From Calycina herbarum (taxonomy: Eukaryota; Ascomycota; Leotiomycetes; Helotiales; Pezizellaceae): a stretch of DNA of 64,000 nt. Below the pieces are notes generated by a model, which was not told the DNA's origin, searched no databases, and worked only from the letters and a program-made list of their open reading frames with translations. Each line of letters begins with the position of its first letter. Position 1 is the first letter of the stretch. This document shows, piece by piece, positions 23,473 to 33,389 of the stretch. The DNA lies in contig LLEY01000056.1 in assembly GCA_001414485.1 (NCBI GenBank), positions 62,001 through 126,000 of the forward strand, in the 5' to 3' direction. The position numbers were made by a program, and so were the translations under genes.

Positions 23473-24697
23473 TGATGGACTGAATCAAAGGGGCAAATCT
23501 TTAAAGGCGTTTTGATATTCAGATGAAACATGGCAAACGGGGTGACATTTCATGGTTCAATCGGTCGGTGGCTATTAGATTTCCATCTTTCACGTTGTAC
23601 ATAGTTGCAGGTTCATAGCAATGAGAGTTCAATCTCTATTTCAAAACTTTTCATTAGACAAATGGGTGTGCACATGTCGAAAACAACAGGGTTTCTAGGT
23701 ATGTGGATGAGAGTGTGATTGAGGGTGAACTAGAGCAGTAGGGGGTGGAACCTATGACCAGTTTGGATGTTTTTTCTTACACCATGATGGCAGTCATAGG
23801 TCTTCAGTAACACGACAAAGTTTAGGAATAAGAAATTATCAATCTTTGTTTTCGATGTTCCGATAAGTACTTGTAAGTCCCGGTTCAAGCGATAGAATAA
23901 TGCGTTTCTCGGGTACATTCGAACCTCCTCTTGAGTTTCGATAAACCCGTGTTTCTGTGGCTACGAAAAGCATGGTACTTTTCCTATAGACATGAGGAGA
24001 TTGTTTGAATTGTTCTATTGGCTTAGAGTAACTCATAAAATTGTCCTAATCATTTAAGTTGCTATTCTAGATTGGCTTAAACTTTTCGATTAATATTTAG
24101 AATATACTCCGTGTCTAGAACAATAATGTAAATTAGGCAAGAGCGCCCATGTATTTGGATAGCAAATGTAAAGTATTAAAAGAAGACTACTATAGCTTGT
24201 AAAAGCCGTATGTTCTCTTTATATATTAGATAGTATAAGAGCACCTTTCGATTTAAGATTAATGATTTGTTACGAACTGTCCAGTACTTGAATTCGAATG
24301 AGCAATAGTTTTAGAGCGATTCTAGCTTGTGTTTTGTTAACAGTTTAGCGTTTTGAAGTGGAAATATAGTCGATTTTTGGTCCTCCGACCATGTGAGAAG
24401 GGTGCTAGTTGCAAGTGTGGGGTGAATCTTCCATGTCATTGACGCTAGATGTGATGGCTTAAAACATCGTGGCCATATTCACCCAAGGTTTGTCAAAAAC
24501 TGTCGTAATACAAAAAGCCCTCTAGTCTGCCTACATTTTGCACTCAAAAACCATCAACTTTGACCTCAAACAGGCAGTCGCAAAGCCTCCCCTTTTCGTC
24601 TTACCTCGACCACGATAGCCGGCCTCAACTAAGTTGTCGCGAACTTCATCAAGATTCGGCGGAAAAAACCCACCCATTATTTCAAAAACTACTCAAC
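23473..24697. other. Intergenic between transporter and RING genes
   Basis: About 1.2 kb. The part from 24,040 to 24,350 is AT-rich without coding character. The frame of the following RING gene is open back to about 24,560 but has no ATG before 24,698. Confidence 0.5.
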
Positions 24698-25609
24698 ATG
24701 TGTCGCAAATATATCCTTGATTGTGAAACTTGTGGACCCGACTCGCACACAAAGATCACCATCACCGTCGATTGTCACAGCGGACAACACTATGGGAAAT
24801 TTGACATCGGATTTTCTTCAAGGGAACGGCATCCGGTCGGTGTTTGCCCCGAGACTAAGGAGGTGGGAGGTCTCTCTTTCGGGGCTCTCTGCCGCTACTG
24901 CTACAACAGCGATGGTCGACCTGACCCAGACCCCAAATTGGTCAAGGTCGGGGAGCAAATTATCAGAAATTTGACGGACAGCGACAGTATATTGGTGACA
25001 ATCGCTTATCTTGCTGCAAAACAAGCCAATTTTCGAGTGGAAAACGAAGAACGAAAAGAATTCAACAGAATATTCGCCGCTGTCGAGGCTTACTTTACTT
25101 TCGAAATGCGTACACATACACCAAATATCAATATGCTGGGCCCAGAGGCAAGAAACCTCTTCATGCTGTTGCTATCCATCATGTGCTTCAACATCGTGGC
25201 TGATGAAGAAGACAAGCACGGCAATTATACGGTAGAGGAGAGATCATTGCCACCATTGTTGAAGGAGCTTACTCTCTCTGAACTCGCCGAAAAGGATTGC
25301 AACATCTGCCGTGAAGAGATAGGCAAGGTTTCGCCTGAAGATACAATGGAAACAGCCGTCCGAACTCCATGCGGTCATATTTTTGGCAATATTTGCATCC
25401 TGACATGGCTCCAAGATAGCCGAAATCCAACATGTCCTATCTGTCGCAGTCTATTTTCTATTCATACCCATCAATTTCCGGAAGGCTATGAAGATAGTAG
25501 AAATTATGGAGATATTGAAGGAATTCCTCACAACTGGTATGAAATATTGATGGATGCCGCTGCAGTGCTTAGCCCAGAAGAAGAGTTGCCGATTGAGCAG
25601 ATGGACTAA
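24698..25609 (+). CDS. RING-finger protein with a variant zinc site
   Basis: Single exon, 303 aa, starting at the first ATG of the frame (MCRKYILDCETCG). The N-terminal third contains scattered cysteines and histidines (CRKY...C..CG, CHSGQHYG, CRYCYNSDG) that may form another metal site. The middle is helical with no recognised domain. The C-terminal part has a RING finger: CNICREEI, then TPCGHIFGNICILTWL, then NPTCPICRSLF. In the usual C3HC4 pattern the fifth ligand would sit three residues before the Cys of GNIC, but a Gly is found there. RING proteins of this size usually act as E3 ubiquitin ligases; with one ligand absent, activity is likely but not certain. No partner can be inferred from the neighbours. 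Confidence 0.82.
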   Translation: MCRKYILDCETCGPDSHTKITITVDCHSGQHYGKFDIGFSSRERHPVGVCPETKEVGGLSFGALCRYCYNSDGRPDPDPKLVKVGEQIIRNLTDSDSILVTIAYLAAKQANFRVENEERKEFNRIFAAVEAYFTFEMRTHTPNINMLGPEARNLFMLLLSIMCFNIVADEEDKHGNYTVEERSLPPLLKELTLSELAEKDCNICREEIGKVSPEDTMETAVRTPCGHIFGNICILTWLQDSRNPTCPICRSLFSIHTHQFPEGYEDSRNYGDIEGIPHNWYEILMDAAAVLSPEEELPIEQMD

Positions 25610-26440
25610 AGAACAAATAACAGTGGGAAAAGAACTTGGTTTTCTGCAGTGATGCTTTAGATGAAGAGGATGGGCGTTGCATATCCTTAGTGGAAGCTTC
25701 TTGATGCTCGATGATCTTTAAGCGAGAGTAAGCAGCTACCTAGCGAACTATGACAAATGAATGATACACTACAAAAGCTTCTTACATATGATGAAAATTT
25801 GAGAATTTCCGATGCGTGAAAAAAGGAATGCTATTCAAGCCTCTGTCTTTAGTTTCTCCTCTAATAAACCTCGATACTATTTAGCTCTCAGCCTCTTCCC
25901 AGTCGACAACCCGAGGCACTGACTGATGAAGTTCAATCACAACTATAAAATGGACTTGTGGTGGACATTAAAAGCGGCAGTAAATAAACAACCCATTATT
26001 TTAACATTCTAGGAGACTCTAAGCCACTAGCCTGGATAGTTTGAGGCCGTTGACGTTGAAGTTGATTGTTCTAAATGTCTAGGTTAATTTTGAATTGTTC
26101 TAAATATCTAGGATAATTTCTTTATTTTTGCGAATCTATTTTGGTTGAGAGTGATTTGCAAGGATGTCATTTGTGCTATAAAATAAAGGGCTCGTAACGT
26201 TCCAGCCTTTAAGTAATTAATTAAAGCCGGTGGAACATTTCAATGGAAATTTCTTGCAAGTTGTGCCAGAAGAATTATGGGTTGCTGCTTTTAATTGGGG
26301 AAAGCTTATCCCTGTCGTACTCTTGTACAAATATTTGACAAGGCTGAACAGCCTTTGATCAATTGATACGACCAGTTCTCTGACCTCCAGGTTTAATCGC
26401 CATCGAGGATTACTCCGAGCCATTCAATAAACCAAACACC
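25610..26440. other. Intergenic between RING and GatC genes
   Basis: About 830 bases, AT-rich, with a short direct repeat built around TTCTAAATxTCTAGG(T/A)TAATTT near 26,068-26,118. No gene was seen. Confidence 0.5.
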
Positions 26441-27220
26441 ATGAACTCCCTCATATGCGCAAGCTGTCGAGCTTCCCTTCGGAAGGCATCTCGAACATGC
26501 GCCATCCCCTCAATACGCACCTACTCAAGCTTCTCACCATCCCAAACCAAACCCGAATCCCAAGAACCAATACGAGCACCTGCACGAGATACCCAAACCT
26601 TCGACATCGGCGCCTTCCTCTCCAAACCCTCCTGGTCCGTTCGCTCCCTCCTCCCCGATCCCAACACCCCCCTCAAAGAAGAAATCACCCCAAAGCAACT
26701 CCACCATCTCCTCCGTCTCTCCGCCCTCCCACAACCCAAATCCCCCGAAGAAGAAGCCCAGATGTTGAAAACATTACACACACAATTACATTTCGTGCGC
26801 GATATACAATCTGTGGATACGGAGGGGATTGAGCCCTTGCAGAGCATACGGGATGAGACGACGGAGGGGATTGAGGAGGCTACTATTGGGCTGGGGACAT
26901 TGAGGAAGGCGTTGAGGAAGGAGGTTTTTGGGAAGAGGAATGGGAGGCCGAGGAGGGCTGTGAAGGAGGAGGTTCTTGAGGAAAGGAGGGCGAGGGGGGT
27001 AGTTGATAGGAGTAAGACGCCGGTGGTGATGTTACGGGGGGAATCTAGGGGATGGGATGTTATGGCTACGGCGAATGATAAGGTTGTTACGCCGAATGGG
27101 AGTTATTTTGTTGTTAGGAGTGGGAAGGTGGAATTACCCGTGAGAGAAGAGACCCAGGGATCTGCAGAGGAAGGCGGAAATACCCAAGGACCTGAAAAGG
27201 TTGGCGAGAGCCCACCCTGA
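26441..27220 (+). CDS. gta3: Mitochondrial glutamyl-tRNA(Gln) amidotransferase subunit C (Gta3 family)
   Basis: Single exon, 259 aa. The GatCAB-type complex converts Glu-tRNA(Gln) to Gln-tRNA(Gln) in mitochondria; subunit C wraps around and stabilises the A-B pair. The N-terminus (MNSLICASCRASLRKASRTC, then Arg/Ser-rich sequence) fits a mitochondrial import signal. The GatC-like core runs from about 70 to 150: ITPKQLHHLLRLSALPQP, EEEAQMLKTLHTQLHFVRDIQSVDTEGIEPL, then IRDET. The C-terminal half is basic and Glu-rich and ends in disordered Gly/Glu sequence; the segment GWDVMATANDKVVTPNGSYFVVRSG is also found in fungal members. The 3' end faces the DUF726 gene with 156 bases between the two stop codons. 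Confidence 0.87.
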   Translation: MNSLICASCRASLRKASRTCAIPSIRTYSSFSPSQTKPESQEPIRAPARDTQTFDIGAFLSKPSWSVRSLLPDPNTPLKEEITPKQLHHLLRLSALPQPKSPEEEAQMLKTLHTQLHFVRDIQSVDTEGIEPLQSIRDETTEGIEEATIGLGTLRKALRKEVFGKRNGRPRRAVKEEVLEERRARGVVDRSKTPVVMLRGESRGWDVMATANDKVVTPNGSYFVVRSGKVELPVREETQGSAEEGGNTQGPEKVGESPP

Positions 27221-27376
27221 AATGAAAAGAAAGATATCATCCTCAACATCACTTGGCCTTGCTTGATATTCGAAGTACTTGTCCCCAGAAGGAAAACTCA
27301 GAACCTTGACGGACCAATTTCTTGTGTATTCTTATGTCCTCCCTACCTTGCGTTCTAACATACGGTGTTCTTTTCT

Positions 27377-29773
27377 TCATCCTAGATGAAACTTTCCAGC
27401 AGCTTTCTGCATCAAAGTTTGCTCAGTCTTATGCTCAACATCCTTTTCCATCTTCGCTGCTTCATCCTCGGGTTTCAAATCCCCACCCTCTTTCTTCTCC
27501 TCTTCCTTCTTCTCTTCTTCCTCCATCAGAGCTAGAGTCTCTTCCTCTCTCTGTACCTCATCAACATCAATATCCTCGAAACCGATCTTCTCCAAAATGC
27601 TCCCAACCAGATACTGCAATCTCAAATGCCCACTAACCATATCACTAACATCCACATTCTCAATCCCTCTCACATCCTCAATCTCCTGTAGGCCAGCAAC
27701 TCCATATTGGATGCTACTCGTCCGATAAAGGAAAGCAAGGATGTAATCATTTTCCGAATAAACATTGACCAATCTCCCGGCAACTACACTCCTCATCGCC
27801 CTCCATGGCGCTGCGTCAGAAGGTGCAGGAGCGCCAATCAAGATTGCACTTTCCACCAATCCAAAAGCTCTTCGTTCTGCGAGACTCATCAAGCATGAAT
27901 AGATCAGTCTAGCGCCGAGACTATATCCTATCAAAGTAACTGGTCTTTCTCCTTGAGCTCTGTTGATTAGTGCGTCGGCTAGGACGAGACCGGCTTTATC
28001 AGCTCGATTTTTGGTTACGGAAAATGGGTTATCGACGATTTTGGAGATTTTCAAGAGCCCGATGGGCCAGAGTGCTGACATGAGAGAGGCGAAGATTGTT
28101 CGGGAGATTATTTCTTTTTTGGCGACGGTCCAGGCTGCAGATTTGACGACTGATTCCATGGAGGTACCGAGTTTTCTGGGATTTCGTTAACTTCTGTGCG
28201 AATTTGAAGTGAAGAGGGAAGCGGGAAAATGAGAAAGTTACTCACGTCAAAGCAGCCAGTTCCCATCGCAAAGCAAACACCTCACTCTGATGACCCAGTG
28301 CTCTCCAGGGCGTTATAATGTCCTCTCTTTGAGTAATCCATCCACTTATCCCAATAGTGATTCTCAATCGTCGATCTTCTGGAAGTGGTTCATGATGTTT
28401 GGAGCCCTTGAGTGGGAGAAAGGCAAAATCGTCTACTTCTTTGGCATACTGATCCATCATCTCACCTGTCATTTTTCCACCGTAAGCTCCGAAGAGTGTA
28501 CCAACTATAACTCCACTCTCGGCTAAGGCACCTAGAAGACCTGCAGCTGTAGTAGCGCCCAGACCTAAACCACCCATTATTGTGCCTATGGCTCCCGCTA
28601 CTAGGGGAGCTGCGAGTCCACCTGTGATTCTGATTTCTTTGTTAGCTTAAGCGAAAGAAAAAAGGGGACGAGGAGTATAAAGGAGGAGTAAATACCCAAT
28701 CACAGCGGCACCAGCAACACCCGCCAATCCAACCTTCCACCTTCTAGAGACTTTGTTTTCATCACCCCTCTTTTCAGTCTCATCCTTACCGGACATGTGT
28801 TTTGCAGCTTCAAGAAGACCCTGGGCTACTTTCACTTCTTGCTCGGCGAGAATGTGTAATGGCAAGTGGAGGGAGGATGAGAGATGGAGAAGAAGGATTC
28901 TGGAATATGCCGTGTAGCGTTTCAGGGAGAGGAAGAGTAGGAGCATGGCGTGGAGAAGGAGGATACGCTTTTCTCGCGGGAGAGAACAGAGGGATGTTGA
29001 GGTTGGTGGGTAGAGTTCTATTAGGGCTGCGTCTGCTTCTTCGATGTTTGTGTTTCTGTCTGTTGGTGGGTTAGATATTGAGTAGCAACGAGTAGTAAAT
29101 GATGCCGAGGAAGTCAAATTATTTGAACAAGGAAGCTAAAGTAATAAGAATTTTGAGAATGAATTGTTAACAAGGGGTAACGCTCTCAAAGAATCAAGCT
29201 GATGCAGACACAATGATCTCGCAAAAAAGGCCAAAACGCAACCGACAAATTTCAAGAAGATGAAAAAGCAGAGTGGTACTCACGAAGAATCTTAGTGCCC
29301 TCAGGAGGTCCCTTATCATCCGTCGTCTCAGTAGTAGCATTCTCAACCTTCTTCTCAATCTCCTTCTTGGGCTGATTAACCACTTCACCCAACCTCACAA
29401 CAACACTCTCCCTCCAAGTATGGAAAAACTCCTCAGCATCCTTCTTCAACTCCTGGATTTTTGGAGCAGATAACTCCTTCTCTCTACTTTCTCTTAACTT
29501 CCTTGCTTTCTCCTCTTCATCTGTCTCCTCGTGCTTCTCTTTCTCATCGATGTTGGGATTCTTATCTTTGATATCGAGGGTGGGATGAGATTTTTTCAGG
29601 TTTGAGGTAGGGGATGCGTCGAAGGTGTCGGAGATGCGTTTTCTCATTACTTCTGTGGTATTGGCGATTAGGAGGGTGAGTTCGATTTGCTCTTCTGTGG
29701 AGAGGATTGTGCTGAGGTCTTCTCCATGGTTCTCTTTCGAGTGGGTCTTTTCTTTTTCTTGGGAGGACGCCAT
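27377..29773 (-). CDS. DUF726 / TMCO4-like alpha/beta-hydrolase membrane protein
   Basis: Four exons on the minus strand: 29773-29284, 29059-28696, 28629-28246 and 28175-27377, giving 678 aa. The N-terminal ~160 residues are charged and coiled-coil-like. A following helical domain (IEEADAALIELYPP, LLLHAMLLLFLSLKRYTAYSR) and glycine-rich hydrophobic segments (GLAAPLVAGAIGTIMGGLGLG and the next 30 residues) match the TMCO4 family. The C-terminal part is an alpha/beta-hydrolase domain: ITIGISGWITQREDIITPW, RWELAAL, then the nucleophile elbow GYSLGAR, with later acidic (SENDYIL) and His (SGHLRLQY) residues that could complete the triad. The yeast relative Mil1 is linked to AP-1 vesicle traffic; the substrate is unknown. 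The acidic Glu/Lys tail is low-complexity. The acceptor at 28630 was chosen because the alternative eight bases on would break the frame. Confidence 0.9.
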
Positions 29774-30809
29774 GGTTTACGTGGTTGGTGTTGCTTGGCT
29801 CACTCAAGGAAAGGAAAAGCTGGTATGAAGGGAGTCAAGTTTTGGGTATCACAGTTGGTTATATGAATGGACTCAGGATTTGGGGATGACGTCGGCGCAT
29901 CGAGGGTAACTAACACGTGACTCAGTTCGTTTCTGGAGGAGGTTATTAAATTTTCACATAGAAGATTGAATTAACTTGGAAAGATTTTCAATTTATATGA
30001 TATACTCACTCCTAAAAACCGAAATATGTTCCTGCAAAAAGGAAAATATCACGTGCTTTTGAAAATGCTATCCCAATTTTTACCATAGTTACACAACCAT
30101 GAACATACAGCCACCAGCTCTTTTTGAATACTCGCTCACCTAACATTCTCGTCCATCATTATTTATCACAGCCTGCCATTGAGGGGCTTGGCTTTGTCTC
30201 TATCTATTTTCTCGCTACTCCACGCAAGTTGAGAGTCGCAACTCTTGATACAAGATCTTCTCACCTCCTAACCTTCCTAAGGGTTCCCTACGCAGTACCT
30301 AACTTATGATAGAATGTTAACAGCCAAAACTGCCCAAAAGGCAAGGCATACAACGTATCCGACCGAATAGTTGTAGCGAGATTTAAGACCACCCAGGCCC
30401 TACAAATGCCCTAGAAACTCCACAAAACCCTGGCTTTTGGCTTGAATTCCCTTGTTTGTGGCTTCTGAGAGCCTTGTTTATGGCTTCTAGGGGCCTTGTC
30501 TGTGGGTTCAAGGACAATTTTCGATTGGATCTAGACCCTTGTATTTCATTTCGCTACAACTATTCGGTCGGATACGTTGTACATGTAAGAGCTTTCCAAC
30601 TACTCCTTTTGGCGAAAGGGTTACATTCATCTCCTTAATTGGAGGCTCACTTTGCTATTAATAGCTCAAAAGCGTCGCCGCTCCGAAATCGATTCTCAAT
30701 TAACTGCTCTTATCATTCTTGCGCGTCATTGAATCTTATCGTCTTCAAAGCTTTTGATTTCTATACAAACTTGATCCATATCACTCCCTCTGAGGCCGTC
30801 GCTGTGAAT
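29774..30809. other. Divergent intergenic region with an inverted-repeat element
   Basis: About 1 kb between the DUF726 gene (minus) and the unrecognised plus-strand gene. CACGTG boxes occur at 29,913 and 30,052. The region holds the inverted repeat described separately (30,349-30,581). The following gene's frame is open from about 30,639 but has no ATG before 30,810. Confidence 0.5.
30349..30581. repeat. 31-bp perfect inverted repeat flanking 171 bp (MITE-like)
   Basis: The 31 bases at 30,349-30,379 (beginning TACAACGTATCCGACCGAA) reappear exactly as reverse complement at 30,551-30,581. Each arm itself starts with TACAAC and carries GTTGTA near its inner end, so the arm is partly self-complementary. 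The interior holds three imperfect copies of a 22-base unit of the form GCCTTGTTTATGGCTTCTAGG (about 30,450-30,515). It looks like a small non-autonomous DNA element or its relic; no coding sequence is inside and a target duplication was not found. Confidence 0.7.
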
Positions 30810-33389
30810 ATGGGTGCATCTAACATGGACGCATCAAATACGCGTATCGCAAAGCTCGACCTCTCAACCAGAGCAATTGACTTGACGACGGCACTCCTCA
30901 AGGCCACCACATCATCCGGGTCCCTTCTTAAAGGTGCTTGGGAAATTGGACAATGGCTTGGCCGAGAAAGACTCAACCAGTACGAGCTTCTGGACTGCAT
31001 GCAAAAATCAAAGGGCCTTGCATTTGCAAACCAGCAAGGGCAACAGTTCTTCGACCAAATCATTCGCGGCATGGAGACCGTCCCTGTTGGGCCGCTGTTC
31101 TTGCAAGAATCAGGTTCTCTCGGTCGGCTAATGGCTGGTGACCCAAACTTGAGCTGGATTGTGTCGACAGTGGCTTGTCTTTTTCAGCATCACCGGGATG
31201 ATATGCTTGTCACAGAGATGGTGCTGGCATTCATTATGAAGTCACAGCCATCTCAAAGTAGTAAAGATATCCACTTCGCGGAAAGAGTCACCCCGGACAA
31301 ACCAGATTGCGAGCAGTTGTGAGGAAAATTGTATCTAGCGTTTGGTTCAACGTCGTTAACGTCGGTTGCGATACGATTCCTTTGCCCGATGAACTCCTAT
31401 CTATCTGTTCCAAAGGCCACTATCTCGATCCCGTGGACTTTAGCATCGTCATCAATACTATTTACGCACACTGTCCGTCCAAAGCAATCTTACGAACCGA
31501 CCACCTTCTGCGTGACATCCTAGTCTGGCTTCTTATGCACTGCGACGGGACCATTGTCGTGAATGTTGGCGGACATATTGTTTACAGAGCGGACCTCGGT
31601 AATCCCAGCAGAGAGTTTGAAGTCCATGTATCTTCCACATGTACCGAAGGAAACAATTGTGGTGGTCATGGGTCAGAACGATATAAGATTTTACAAAGCA
31701 TCTCCGGTACCTTCGAGGATTTCCTGTCCGGTTGTTCTTTTTCTGAGTTTTCCGATTTACAAACAAGACCAGGAATTCGACAGAAGTTGTATGAGGTTCC
31801 ACGATTATATCCCCCCGACAGTGTAATGTGGAACACGAGCCTGCAGATCTTAGTGAAATGCACTGCACAGTCCATTATGAAGTGGTTGCTTCGCGTCCAA
31901 TTGCATCCTCAGACGGACTTTCAATCTCTGGGTTTCACCACTCAGCCAGACCAACAGGTGACTCCGGATTCTTTAACGGTTTCTCCAGCGCTTAAGAGAG
32001 TCCCAGCTATGATCAACCTCCAAGTGGGGAACTTTGCTTACTTCTCAAGAAATCACTATTGTTTTGTCCCCCGAACCGGTTGATTCACATAGCACTCTCG
32101 ATTGCACTCCATTGGTTATAGAGCGTGGGCTCATCAATTTGCTCCCATATGTCCCCCTACTGGAAGATATAGATGTTAAGGTGCAGGCGGATTGCTTGTG
32201 TTTCGAGTGTTCTAATATCAAAAGCTCCCTGGAACAGCACAACAGAACGAATAAAACTAATGCTGAAACAGCCATTCTCGGTAACGGTCGCTACTCTCGT
32301 ACTCGTAGTCTCCGACCCGGATGTCTGAGGAGGATCGCAATAGAAGAAGTCTTGCTTCTCTTAGCACATGGTTTGGCCAACGGTTTTGGAGTCATGGACG
32401 CCTCATCAGTCTCTGAAACGTCACAGATAGTTGAAGGAATGGTAATCCTGCTGTTGGAGCTATTTGAGAAGCGACAGGTGTGTTGGGATACCTGGTTTTC
32501 AGTAGTATCGTGTGTATACTTAGGTTGCCCCTTTAAGCGACCAGTCTCGCCAATGCACCGAGCTTTTGGTGGAACCTCCATTGCCGCAATTCAGTATGGG
32601 AACTTAGCCACACAAGCATCTTGGCTGAATCTAACGCAGTCGCATACGCCGAAAGGATGCTTCAGTTTGATTGGATCGAGAGGTAGAATTGGGGTGATGA
32701 CTAGAAGCGAGGACCATGATCTTCAGTTACGCAGTGTAGAAGAGAACTTTGCTATTATCGAAACCGAAACAACGGAGGAAGCATCTTACTTTAACTCCCG
32801 CTACCCGAAGGCGCCATCACTTGTTGATCAACATTTCCAGCCAGATGACGACGCTTCATCCATTGAGACTGATGTGATTCTCTGCCAAATAGACAATGAG
32901 TACTACCGGATACTGCTTCGCATCAAGACGACGAATCATTGGAGAATTATAGATCCCAGTGATACACTAAACGGAATGATCAGAATGCTTCCATTCACCA
33001 CTTGCCAACACACGCAGCGGCAGCTTACTGCGCCCTCTGAAGTTGTCAAGCTCTATACCATGGACGAAATCCTCGGGAGATGGCCAGACGTCGTCCGGAA
33101 AAATGTTTCCACAAATCGGGATGCAACTCCCAATAATGGCACAATCCGTGTGACTCAAAAATTAGATACTCATTTGAAGAAGAACGTCGCTCTCGCTCTA
33201 TCGATTTGTCCCGTTGCAGTGTTAAACTATCCCCAAGACGTATGTGTCACCTGTACATTGGTTCATGCAAGGAAAGCGCAAAGACAAACTCTACGTCAAG
33301 GAGAGAGCGGGGATTCTGCCGACCGTTATGTTATCAACCTGAAGACTCATTTGAAGGAGCATGAGTATTATAAGCTTCTGGGTCAATAA
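30810..33389 (+). CDS. Unrecognised fungal protein, 818 aa
   Basis: I do not recognise a named domain. Three open stretches in different frames follow each other and can be joined by two introns, 31,261-31,316 (GTAAAG...GCAG) and 31,958-32,024 (GTGACT...CCAAG). This gives exons 30,810-31,260, 31,317-31,957 and 32,025-33,389 and 818 aa. The start is the first ATG in the frame. The first donor could equally be the GT three bases earlier. The N-terminus (LSTRAIDLTTALLKATTSSGSLLKGAWEIGQWLGRERL) is helical; the middle mixes conserved-looking segments (SWIVSTVACLFQHHRDDM, TIVVNVGGHIVYR); the C-terminal half is richer in Cys, Leu and charged residues (GCLRRIAIEEVLLLLAHGLANGFGV). No signal peptide is visible. 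The overall style matches large fungal hypothetical proteins with patchy distribution. The joins rest on frame continuity only; two frameshifts in a decaying gene are the alternative. Confidence 0.6.

Noticed and set aside
24560..24697. N-terminal extension of the RING protein
   Set aside because: The frame is open but begins with TTG, not ATG; the first ATG is at 24,698.
30639..30809. 57-residue N-terminal extension of the unrecognised 818-aa protein
   Set aside because: The extension also begins with TTG; the first ATG is at 30,810.
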